64,000 nt of DNA, taken from contig NW_019029001.1 of NCBI RefSeq assembly GCF_002105155.1, positions 579,845 to 643,844 on the forward strand, read 5' to 3'. A model generated the notes under the pieces. The model was given only the letters and a program-made list of their open reading frames with translations, searched no databases and was not told the DNA's origin. The DNA comes from Lobosporangium transversale (Eukaryota > Mortierellomycota > Mortierellomycetes > Mortierellales > Mortierellaceae). Shown here piece after piece: positions 10,602 to 20,801 of the stretch. The position numbers and the translations under genes are program-made. Every line of letters starts with the position of its first letter. The stretch's first letter is position 1.

Positions 10602-12974
10602 TCACACATACCACTCTGCAAAGAAGTGGTCATCGAGATCTCGTGGAGGCTCATCGTCGCTTTGGCGATACCATCCCATCTCGATAGGATCTTCAACATC
10701 AGCATGAAAATCTAGGACGGAACTAAAGCGTGACATGGCTTGGTGATAATGACTTGGCCCTGATGTGAGATGTCGTGATGCTGTTGATGTCGAAGAGTAA
10801 GAGCGGGCAGTGGAAGATGAGAGTGATGAAGCGGAGGCATGTGAAGCTGCCCTCCAGGCTTGAAGGATAAGGTCCATGAATTCTTGAGATATTACGCCAC
10901 AGCCAAACATTCGTACACGCTGAATTGACTGCCATCGTACCCCCTTGATCCCTCTTCCTGTCATAAGTGCGCAATCTCTGATATCCAATGTTTGTAGACT
11001 CCAGAGATCCGCGATCGCCTCCAGGACTGCATCTCCTAAGAGCCGTTGTCCTGAAATATTGATAGTTTGTAGTTCGTGACAGGCTTTAATAACTGGAATC
11101 AAATCATCATCCGTAAGGACAGGTTTAGGTCCAGAAAGGAGCTGAATGAACGGGATAGAAAGCGACGTCAAGTTTTTGCAATAGGGGGCAATCCCTTCAC
11201 GAAGAACAGGACCTTGTATTGGTCGACGTCCCTGCAAAACCGTTAGACCACGGAGTCGAGAACCCAAAGAGCTCAATAAATAAATCCAAACCTGGTTACT
11301 CCAACAAGAGTCAAATACACAGAGGTTCTCCAATAAAGATAATGAGATAATGGCTCTGAGGAGAGGCCAATCGCGACTAGAGTAACCCAAGATCAGAACC
11401 CGAAGATCCTGTAATGCAGAAATCAAGTTGAGCATCCCGGGAAAAGTGGGGACAGTGCAATACATAGGCGAAGGCATATCTAGCTCCTGGATGCCAGCAC
11501 CTTGAACCCCACGAACAATGGCGTCCAGGATGGGAAGAGAAGCAGATTCTGTCAGAATTTCTGCAGCACCATATTCAATCTCTTGGGGTAATTGAATCGA
11601 GAGTGTACGGAAGGGCGAGACGTATTCAAGGATCGTTGTAATGTTGTCAGTCATGGCTGCAATGTCGGTAGCAATGGTAACACCAGTTCCTGCAGCCGGT
11701 GCTGAGGGTGGTGACAATGACGGGGTGAATGGTTCTGAGGATGTTGATTCTTCTGCTGGTATGGCTGCTGTTGATGTCACTGTTGCTGCTGCTTCCGCCG
11801 CTATAGCTATATCATTTGTATCCTCATGTTCTTGTGCTCCTGCTAATAATCTGGCGACTTCAAATTCTTTTTCTCCCTCGGCTGCTTCATACTCCTTTTC
11901 TTCTGTCAATAGTTCCGCAGCCTCTAAAAGATCGACTTCCACGCGCTGAATAATTTCAGTAATGTCATAATTTTTGCTTGTGATCTGTGCAGAAGCATGT
12001 GAGGAAGCCACGAGGTGCAAAAGACGTCGACAAGATCGGTCAAATGGATCAGGGAGGACAATAGTCTGCCAAATTGTCGAGAGGGCGGCGATGCGCCAGG
12101 CCATATTGACTCTGGAGCAAGCGAGCAGATCAGAGGGTTGCATACGGTCATAATACTGCTGAGCATTGGCTCTGGAAGGCAGATGTGAAAAAATTGCAAG
12201 AAGGATGTCGTGAGGGACATAAAGACTTGGTCGCCCCTTATCAAGCTGTACTTTCCCTGCAATAGTGGCATTGACATCCAAAATCATCTCATTTCCTCCA
12301 GTAGTAGAAGACGCCGCTAACGAAGTCATAGAGATCGATGTCGACGGCAAATCCTGAGAAGCATTGTTGTTGCTACTGCTGGGTAGTCGTTTAGTAGCTG
12401 TTTTGCGCGACACAATCTCTGGACGGGTTCTCCTCCATGGCTGCTTGTGCTTGGCTTGCAGGCGCCTCGATGTGGCTGCTTGACTTACAAGATGGTTACG
12501 ACGAGCTGGATGATGTCGTGGGGGAGGCTGTGTAGCATTGGGCAATGGTGATGCTAATGTTTGTTGATGAAGTGAAAGAGGAAGAGAATGAGATAGTAAG
12601 GGTGTGATCGTATCAGATGTGGTCATTCGTTCAAGTCGTGGCACGAGCACTGAAATGTCGCCTGAAATGTCGCCTGAAATAGAGACAGATGGGACAGTAA
12701 TGATAGAGGAGGTTGGAATGGAAGTGGGCCAAGTAGAAGACGAATGAGGCGGACGGAAGAGAGTATCCAAGGCCCAATCTGGCAGCTCTTCGTCGTGCTG
12801 TGATGCACTGCCAGTAGTAAACTGCATCTGTTGTTCTGTCTGTGCTTGTGCTCGTCGTCTACGTGCTCGGTGTTCCTTGAGCCAGGCAGAGAGACGAAGT
12901 GCAAATTTTGAGGATGGTCTTGCTGTGTTGGTGCCGCCAGCAGTCCGTGCATGGTAAACCTGGCGATTATGCAT
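10602..12974 (-). CDS. F-box / leucine-rich-repeat protein
   Basis: A single exon encodes 790 residues. The first ~245 are low complexity (Ser, Pro, Arg rich). Residues ~251-305 form an F-box (LYVPHDILLAIFSHLPSR ... DLLACSRVNMAWRIAAL), interrupted by a short extra loop, NAQQYYDRMQP. The C-terminal half contains LRR-like units such as LRVLILGYSSRDWPLL, LQTINISGQRLLGDAVLEAI and LQTLDIRDCALMTGRGIKGV. This layout suggests the substrate-recognition subunit of an SCF ubiquitin ligase, with the F-box binding Skp1 and the LRRs the target. The target cannot be predicted. An acidic, Ala/Thr-rich spacer (~360-430) separates the two parts. The start is the first Met; later in-frame Mets would also keep both domains. 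Confidence 0.8.
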   Translation of the reverse strand: MHNRQVYHARTAGGTNTARPSSKFALRLSAWLKEHRARRRRAQAQTEQQMQFTTGSASQHDEELPDWALDTLFRPPHSSSTWPTSIPTSSIITVPSVSISGDISGDISVLVPRLERMTTSDTITPLLSHSLPLSLHQQTLASPLPNATQPPPRHHPARRNHLVSQAATSRRLQAKHKQPWRRTRPEIVSRKTATKRLPSSSNNNASQDLPSTSISMTSLAASSTTGGNEMILDVNATIAGKVQLDKGRPSLYVPHDILLAIFSHLPSRANAQQYYDRMQPSDLLACSRVNMAWRIAALSTIWQTIVLPDPFDRSCRRLLHLVASSHASAQITSKNYDITEIIQRVEVDLLEAAELLTEEKEYEAAEGEKEFEVARLLAGAQEHEDTNDIAIAAEAAATVTSTAAIPAEESTSSEPFTPSLSPPSAPAAGTGVTIATDIAAMTDNITTILEYVSPFRTLSIQLPQEIEYGAAEILTESASLPILDAIVRGVQGAGIQELDMPSPMYCTVPTFPGMLNLISALQDLRVLILGYSSRDWPLLRAIISLSLLENLCVFDSCWSNQVWIYLLSSLGSRLRGLTVLQGRRPIQGPVLREGIAPYCKNLTSLSIPFIQLLSGPKPVLTDDDLIPVIKACHELQTINISGQRLLGDAVLEAIADLWSLQTLDIRDCALMTGRGIKGVRWQSIQRVRMFGCGVISQEFMDLILQAWRAASHASASSLSSSTARSYSSTSTASRHLTSGPSHYHQAMSRFSSVLDFHADVEDPIEMGWYRQSDDEPPRDLDDHFFAEWYV

Positions 12975-13210
12975 CCTGATGAATCTTGTGTATGCAATTT
13001 ACTTTAAATCTGTTAATAAGATGACGAGATATGTGTTTATGAGGTATCTGTCTTGTGTGTGTTTGTAAAAAGAGTGATGGCATGCCAAGAGGAGAGATGG
13101 GATGGGGAAAGTGAAGTGTGACCTGCGCAAAAAAAGAAAAATTGGTTGATCTTGTTTACATTGCTAAGGCCATCTTTAAATAATGAACAAGCAAAGACTC
13201 AATCTTAATT

Positions 13211-13290
<80 letters not shown>

Positions 13291-13379
13291 TGTATTCTGA
13301 ATACAGTAACATATGACTTAGAGCCTTAAGGCAAGAATAATATTCATTCAATTCAACCTTTATACCCTATTACATTGTC
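12975..13379. other. Divergent intergenic region with a long CT repeat
   Basis: About 405 bp between the divergent F-box and carrier genes. It holds the 76-bp CT microsatellite at 13213-13288 and both promoters. No ORF is supported. Confidence 0.55.
13213..13288. repeat. (CT)38 microsatellite
   Basis: An uninterrupted run of 38 CT units in the promoter gap, about 90 bp before the carrier start codon. Long CT (GAGA-like) tracts can keep promoters nucleosome-poor; here that is only a possibility. Confidence 0.97.
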
Positions 13380-14594
13380 ATGACTCCATCTACAGCAGCA
13401 ACAAAACCCCAAGGAGCAATTACAGGAGACATTCATAATAAAGATAATAACACCTTCAACACCCTTATAGCCTCCTCTATTGCAGCTTTTACCTCACGTC
13501 TTTGCACTCACCCTCTCGACACCCTCAAGACTCGTGTCCAGGCCTCAAACTCGCCACTTCCTCTATTGCCTACATTTGTTAACCTTGTCAAGAATAAAGA
13601 GCTTTATCGGGGTCTTCCGATTGCTTTGACACTTAGTGTCCCTGCTTTATCCGTTTATTTGACTGCATATGATCTTTCCAAGGACCGACTATCAAAACAT
13701 TTCTCTTATTTTGGAAGCAACACAGTCATCAACCACATGGCCAGCGCAGTTGTGGCCGAGATCTCCTCTGGACTCTTTTGGACGCCTATGGAGGTGCTTA
13801 AATCAAAGCAACAAGTAGAGAATATGTCTTCCCATTCACTGTCGTCCCTTTCTTCAATCCCCTCAGCAGCAACCTCTGCTTCTTTACCAAAATCACCACA
13901 ATCGCGTTCATCCACTGGAGCATTGCCAAGCTCCAAAACCAAAGCTTGTCACATACCAACCGCTTCGTTTTCAACGACCAGAACAACCGCAACGGGATTG
14001 CGAACAGCCGTCAGGACTTTCGATCTTGCAAAGATGATTTATCGCCAAGAAGGACTACGGGGATTCTATCGTGGGTATTTTATTACTTTGGGGGTTTTTG
14101 TGTAAGTACTGAGCTTTTTTTGTTGCTACTATTGTAGTTGTTTGTCGCATCATATTTATACTTGCTGAATCTCATTTTACATAATAACCTTTTTTTTTAT
14201 CAGACCATATTCGATAATATACTTTACAACATATGAGCACCTCAAGAAGATGGCATGGCGTGAGCAGCAGCGATCTGCAACTATCATAGCTGAGGGACAT
14301 GAAAAAGATACACTACCATTCATGACAATTGTCACATGTGCTGCTGTCGCTGCAGGGATCGCTGGAGCTATCTCCAACATCGTTGACATCGTCAAAACGC
14401 GTTGGCAGATCTCTGTACTCGCCACAGCTGAGGATAACTCATCAACAAAGAACATCATCCGTCAAATGTTTCGTCAGGGAGGACTGGCAAGCTTCACACG
14501 AGGCATGGGAGCACGCGTCCTATGGATGGTTCCAAGTGTTACTATCTCTATGTCTACATTTGAATGGTTAAAGGCACAAGGATTTGCAGCATGA
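13380..14594 (+). CDS. Mitochondrial carrier family (SLC25) protein
   Basis: Two exons, 13380-14101 and 14204-14594 (370 residues), GT-AG, rebuilding TLGVFV|PYSIIYFTTYEHL. Three repeats are visible, each with the carrier signature: HPLDTLKTR, TPMEVLKSK and NIVDIVKTR. After the first two signatures come LYRGLPIALTLSVPALSVYLTAYD and GFYRGYFITLGVFVPYSIIYFTTYEH, the usual second helix of each repeat; the third is SFTRGMGARVLWMVPSVTISMSTFEW. It should be an inner mitochondrial membrane exchanger. A Ser/Thr-rich insert of about 70 residues between the second signature and RTFDLAKMIYRQEG is unusual, since matrix loops are normally short. The substrate cannot be assigned. Confidence 0.9.
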
Positions 14595-14651
14595 TAATGT
14601 ATGAACTATAGAAAACTATTGCATTTATAAAAAAATTACGACCCATGGGTT

Positions 14652-15926
14652 TTATTTCCTGGTTTTTTTGCTACTAGAATTCTCAAAATCTTCTGCCTTG
14701 CGCTTTTTACCCTTTTTGCTTGATGAATTTTCATCTATTGACTTTTTTTCCTTTTTGTCTTTTTTACTATCCTTCTTCTCCTTCTTCTCTTTTTTGGCCT
14801 TCTTGTCTTCCTTGCTTGTTTCTGAAGTAGATGCCGGTGTTGCAACAATTATCTGTTCTTCTATATTGGTTTCCACTGTGGCAGGCGTCACAGAGACAGT
14901 AGCCTTGACAAATCCGAGGCCACGTAGCCCTCTATTATTAAATCCTGAAGCCCCTATACCCTGAGAAGTGGAGAACCCAAGACCGCCAAAAGCAGGTCTG
15001 ACTGGTTCGTCATTGTTATCATCGCTAGTGGAGGCATTGCTTTGCTGCAATTGTGCGGCAAAAATGTCAGAAGAAGTCATAGCCGTTTCAACAATAGGAG
15101 TCGATGTCCCTGAAGTTGCAGGCGAGACAGTTTCGGATTTGATGCCCAAGATTTCGTTAAGACGTTCATTATTCTGCATAGCAGCAAGCTTGTTCTTGAG
15201 ATATTTGTGCCTTGACCTGGAAAATAATTAAAGAAATGTAACAACGCTATCAGAAATCATTTGAATTGGTGGTCCTTAATTGAATCACCACATGTATTTT
15301 GAAAAATTTAAACTTACGCCTTGCGACCAGTGATCGCTGCCATAGCACTATTCTTATCGACACTCTCCTCCTGGCTCGACTTCCTTTCTTTCTTGTCTTT
15401 TTTTTCCTTCTTGTTTTTCTTCTTCTCCTTGCTCTCTTTTCTAGATTTCTTTTTTGACTTCTTTTCTTTCTCACTGTCCGATTTTTCAGATTCTGTCTCG
15501 CTATCACTGCTATTATAACTATTGTTTTTGCTTTCATTTTCCTGCGTCTCTTTCTCGACTCGCTCGTTTAAATCGGCGAGCAACCTGCTGAAAGCATCTG
15601 TGTTACCTAGCCAGTTGTCGCTCGTCTTCTTTGTTGCGCCTACTCCAAGATTATTTTCCTTCAGGCGAACCTTCACATGTTCCTGAACACCATCCTCCTT
15701 GGCTCCAAGTCCCTTTCCTTGTGACCAGCCCATCTTCTCCATCATCTTATATCCAAACTTATTGGTATCTATACAGTTTAAACACAGGAAGAATAAGTGA
15801 TTGATACCTTAAAGATAATACAAAATCGCCCCAAATCCCTAAAAAATACATACCGTTTGCCCAATGCAAATTACGAGGGTCAGGCGCTAGCCTCTGCTTC
15901 GCATGACGAACGGCTTTCAAAGACAT
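14652..15926 (-). CDS. PXR1: G-patch protein PXR1/PINX1
   Basis: Exons in transcript order 15926-15854, 15768-15318 and 15216-14652 (362 residues). GT-AG junctions rebuild NLHWAN|DTNKFGYKMMEKMGW and ITGRKA|SRHKYLKNKLAAM. The N-terminus RLAPDPRNLHWANDTNKFGYKMMEKMGWSQGKGLGAKEDG is the PinX1-type G-patch, followed by HVKVRLKENNLGVGATKKTSDNWLGNTDAFSRLLADLN, as in PINX1. The middle and tail are very long Lys/Glu/Ser tracts (KKD and KKE units), as in yeast Pxr1. The family binds the DEAH helicase Prp43 through the G-patch, works in rRNA and snoRNA maturation in the nucleolus, and can inhibit telomerase. It lies tail to tail with the mitochondrial carrier, only 57 bp apart. Confidence 0.9.
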
Positions 15927-16279
15927 TGTATGAATGGACGGAAAGGTGAAGGTTGAAGTTTGTTTGTTTATTTTATTTTATGTTTTTTAAACAATAACAA
16001 AGAAAGTCGTCCTTCCATGTGACTATATCACATGACCTGAACTTATTTCCGGCACGACACAACCTGTCATCTTTACCATCTCTGCTTGTACATCTGTGTT
16101 CTTAGCAACTCTTTACTTTACCTACCAGTCTTTGGACCTCTGCTCGAATCGACTCGGCCCGAATCCAATCTGGACTCGACTATTAGTCTGGTTGGGCATT
16201 GTAATGTGCTTCATGCACAAATCACTTATTCAACTATAGATCAAAGTACACATCACAAATAAAGACAAACACATACGCC
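15927..16279. other. Divergent promoter between PXR1 and CTR9
   Basis: About 350 bp shared by two nuclear RNA-metabolism genes pointing away from each other, so co-regulation is possible. It contains ATGTGACTATATCACATGAC, an imperfect inverted repeat near 16018-16037. No ORF is supported. Confidence 0.5.
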
Positions 16280-18656
16280 ATGTATCATCCACACTCCAGT
16301 AGTACACTTGAGATCCCTTTAAAGGGGTCCGATAATGTACTAGAGATCTCGCGTTCGAGCCTCCCCACGCCTGCAGAGCTTTTTGACATCCTGAAGGCTG
16401 AAGAAGCACCATTAAGGAACTATGTTTTATTTGCAGTAAGAACGACATCTGCATTGCAAGAGACTAATTTTGTCAACTTTATGAGACGTTCTAATCTCTA
16501 TCAATTTCTCATGCTATTAGCTTGAATATGCTCGACAGAACAATGTGGACTCGGCTATTAAAGTCTTAATCGACGGTCTTAATGGTAATATGACTCCATT
16601 CTTCCTTCTTTCTCTTAGTCAACTATCTTCATTACTAAGCGATTCCATTTATTTCATCTCCAACAGTCGAATATGAGCCAAATCCAAGGCCGCGTCTCCC
16701 CCTCCACAACCTCCTTGCATCCCTTTACATACGAAAGGCATATCAACCAGGGATTAACCCTCACGACCGCAACACACTATGGTCGGAGGCGACGAAACAT
16801 CTTGGCGCTGCTGAGAAGATTAATCCCAAGGATGACACGACATGGATCAGCAAAGGTACAAGACAGCTACAACACTTTTTTATTGTATGAAGCCCTCAAG
16901 GAAAGGACTGCAAGCTTGACTCAAAGAACATGTACTAATCAAATGGTCCAAAATTAAAAACTAGGTCTTCTTTTGCTCTCACGTAATTCTTTGGATGAAG
17001 CATATCGCCACTTTAAACAAGTCTTGGGAGAGAATAGCAGAAGCATTCCGGCCTTACTTGGCACCGCACGTATCCACTTCATCCGCGAGAACTACGTGCA
17101 AGCGTTGAACTGCTATCGCAATGTGCTAAAACTTCAACCAGACTGTATACCTAATCCACGCATCGGTATGGGCTTATGCTTCTATAAGCTTGGAATGGTT
17201 GAACATGCACAAAAGGCATTCACACGTTGTATTGAAATGGATGGACATGATGCCACAGCGCATGTTTTATTGGGGATCATTGAATTCAACAAATGCAAAC
17301 ACCCTGACCTCTCAGAAGATGATATGAAACAACATTACAAAGCCGGATTTCTGCATCTGAAAGACGCCTATGCTGCAGACAAGAATCATCCAGTTGTCGG
17401 GCTGTATATGAGTAGACATTTTGCAGTCATAAAGAATGTAGATAAGGCAATGGCCTTTGCAACTAAAGCTTCAAACGCGAATGGTTTGAAAAATGTTCAG
17501 TCAGAAGGTTTTTACATTTTAGGCAGGATTCATCATCAGAACGAGCGATATCTCGACGCTGTAGCCTGTTATCAGAAGGCTGTTACATACAATCCAGACA
17601 ACCTCTTGGCTCAGTTCGGATTTGGTCAGACGCTTCTGTTCAAGCAGGATATTGCTGCTGCCATTTCTGCATTTGAGCGGATTCTCAGCAAAGAACCAAA
17701 ATGTGTTGAGGCTATTGCTGTAAGTTCCCCCAAAGGTGTTATGTTGCGGACGACTCTATTGCTGTTCATTACGGATAATAATACTGCTATAATCCGAAAT
17801 AGATTCTAGGATCAATTTATTCTCGCTCCTCAGCATCCAAAGGCAAAGCTTTGGAATTTTTTGACAGAGCTACTAATATCATACATGAGCGTAACACACT
17901 CTCAATTCAGGACCCACTCATGTTTACAGAGATGGCACAGCTGCTGGAACAGACAGATATCCCTAAAACACTCAAAGCATACATGTTTGCGCTCGGAATC
18001 TGTGGACAGAAAATTGATAGAGGTGAATTTGTAGAATACATGCCAGAGCTTTTAAATAACGTTGCTGCGATCAATCACATGGATGGACGCCTGGACGCTG
18101 CTGAAGGAAGTTATAACAAAGCGTTAGATCTCTGTGCTGCTAAAGGAGATGATGTTGATATGGCAACGGAGGCAACCATCACTACCATCCGATATAACCT
18201 GGCCCGTTTATATGAAGAGCGAAACGAAATCCAACGTGCGGAAGAAATCTACAAGGACATTGCGGCTAGGTACCACGGTTATGCTGATGCGCATTTACGA
18301 CTTGGAGTTATTGAGCAGTCGCGTGGTAACTTTGAGCAGGCGGCTGAACTGTATAAGGACGTGTTTGGTATGATTGACAACAAGAATGTGGATGCCTGGA
18401 CATTGATGGGCATGTTGCAACAGAAGCAAAACCAAATCAGGAATTCACGTAAGACACTAGAAAGGATTGTCAAGGAGATCAATCGCCACGATGTATACGC
18501 TCTGTTGGCACTTGGAAATAATCATCTTGGTATTGCTCGTGAAGAAAAAGATAATATGGCAATGGTGAGTGTCATCTTAAATCAACATCAGTTTCAGCCA
18601 TTACTGTGGTGAGGTATCAAGGCTTTTGTTTATGTTGAGCCGCAAGCGCTTATCTA

Positions 18657-18697
<41 letters not shown>

Positions 18698-20255
18698 CGG
18701 ATTGTAGAAACAAGAGTTGTACAAGAAGGCGTTCGAATTTTTTGATAAGGTCCTCAAAATAGATGCATATAATGCATACGCAGCAAATGGAATAGCTATC
18801 TCTTTGGCAGTTCACGGCCATCATACGGAAGCAAGAGAAATGTTTCTTCAGCTCCGCGAAGCTGCTTCAGCGATTCCAACGATTTGGCTCAATTTGGCCT
18901 TAGTGTCTGCTGATATGGGACAGTATCGGAATGCTGTCTTGTTGGTAAGTGCTCTCGTCTTTACTAAAGTTATGTCAGGGTCACATGTACTGAGCCTATG
19001 GTAGTGTTCAATAATCCTCGCTCAATTCACTCACTCTTTCTTTTTCATTTTCTCTAGTATCAAAGCGTCTCGAAAAAGTTTTTTAATAATGAAGATGAGA
19101 ATGTCATTTTGTCGATGGCTAAAGCACAGTACTGCTTAGCCAAGCAAGAAAAGAGTCCAGAGAAGATGCAGCAGGCTTTAGCAATGGCACAAAGAGCTTT
19201 TCGTCTGAATCCAAGCGATAAAACTGCACTGTATGATATTGCATTGATTCAACAATCCTATGCTCAGCTTGTATCTGATCGTGCCTCCAGCGAACGTACT
19301 GTTGAGGATATCAATAACGCCATGGCCGGCTTGAATGTAGCCAAGAGGTAAGTGCAAAATATCAAACATGTCCACTTGGCAAATATGACTGATTTAAAAA
19401 AATAAAAAAAAAAAAAACATGGTGAGGTATTAAAGCTTTCTGATATATCATTCAAATGGCTCTATAGTATCCTCAAATCATTAATCGCTGTCCCCGCAAA
19501 GGAACATGTCTATTATGAACGTGATATTGCTGCACAACGCGAGAAGCATGGAGATTCATTACTGAACATGCTCCAGCGAAAACTTAAAGACCAGGAAGAA
19601 TTTGAGGCAGGGAAGAAGAAAGCTATGGATGAAACACGTAGGAAACGTGAAGAGGAAAAAGCAAAGAAGGACGAAGAGGAGCGTAATGAACGTGAAAGAC
19701 GAGAAGCAGAAGAGCGTGCGATCTTGGAAAGGCGTCGTGCTTTGGATGAGGGAGCCAAGGAAACACAGAGAGAGCTGGATGAGATGAACCGAGAGCGTGC
19801 GGAGCGCAAGCGAATGGTAGTGAGTGAAGATGATTTGAGTGATGATGGTCTGGACGCCAATGGTGAGCGCGAATCCAAGAAACAGAAGAAGGATCGAAAG
19901 CCAAGAGAGCCGAAGGAACCAAAGGAGCCTAAAGAACCCAAGGAGGCACGGAAAGGCAAACTCCGCAAGAAATCAGAGCTTGAAGGACGAGCACGGAGTA
20001 AGAGCATGGATCGGGATGACGATGGTATACATGATGATCCTACATCACAGAAATCATCGTCAAAGAAATAGTAAGTGTGGATTGTTCTCTCAGCTGTTAG
20101 GACCCTTATTCTCAGAAAAAAATGTGAGACAAGATGAATTAACCAATTTGTTCCTGCATACATTTTATTTTATTTTATTTTATTTTCTTTATGCATATGT
20201 TCACAGCAAATCCAAGGAGACCATTGAATCTGATGAGGATGAAATGTCTGATTGA
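16280..20255 (+). CDS. CTR9: Paf1 complex subunit CTR9
   Basis: Nine exons: 16280-16435, 16521-16584, 16667-16855, 16965-17719, 17803-18564, 18708-18944, 19058-19347, 19468-20070 and 20207-20255 (1034 residues; yeast Ctr9 is of similar size). All introns are GT-AG. The start MYHPHSSSTLEIPLKGSDNVLEI leads into LEYARQNNVDSAIKVL and a long array of TPR units (for example AHVLLGIIEFNKCKHPDLSEDD, VSEGFYILGRIHHQNERYLDAVACYQKA read as QSEGFYILGR.., AHLRLGVIEQSRGNFEQAAELYKD). The tail is a Lys/Glu coiled coil with EPKEPKEPKEPKE, ending in ESDEDEMSD. CTR9 scaffolds the Paf1 complex on elongating RNA polymerase II and is needed for H2B ubiquitination and H3 methylation. Intron 5 contains T12 followed by A29. 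Confidence 0.95.
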
Positions 20256-20310
20256 AGAACTTGCGCAGGACGGAATAGACGATAATTGCAATTTTCAATG
20301 TAAACCTGCA

Positions 20311-20363
<53 letters not shown>

Positions 20364-20801
20364 AGCATCTAATCTACACAGCCCCTTGATGCAAGGACCA
20401 TCAAAACAATTTGAATCTGGATAGTTGTAATATTATGATTTTATGAATTTTATGATATCCCTTTGTCTTCTGTGTTCAGTAATCATTATCATTCTGATCG
20501 TCAGGGACATGCGACCAACTTCAACATGGCTTGAATTTGCATTGTTACTTTTGGGGTCAAACAGTCACTGGAATATTTTTTCCTGGTTCTGGATGGTGCT
20601 GCAGGAAGCAAATGTGCCTTTCTTTTCTCTCTTTTTTCTCCATTGACTCCCATCAACATAATCTCACGCCCTTTTCAACATTTGACACCACAAACCGTTG
20701 GGAACAAAAGGCAAAATAAAAAAGGATAAACTTGCCCCGCTCGATTTCACTTACCGAATTATAATAAAAAAAGTCTTACCTCTACGCATTCACCACTAAC
20801 A
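20256..20801. other. Intergenic region after CTR9
   Basis: About 545 bp between two genes on the same strand. It contains a TA repeat joined to a long T run, then the pyrimidine- and A-rich promoter of the next gene. No convincing ORF. Confidence 0.5.
20311..20361. repeat. (TA)n microsatellite joined to T29
   Basis: About 11 TA units run directly into 29 T within the CTR9 3' flank. Confidence 0.95.
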
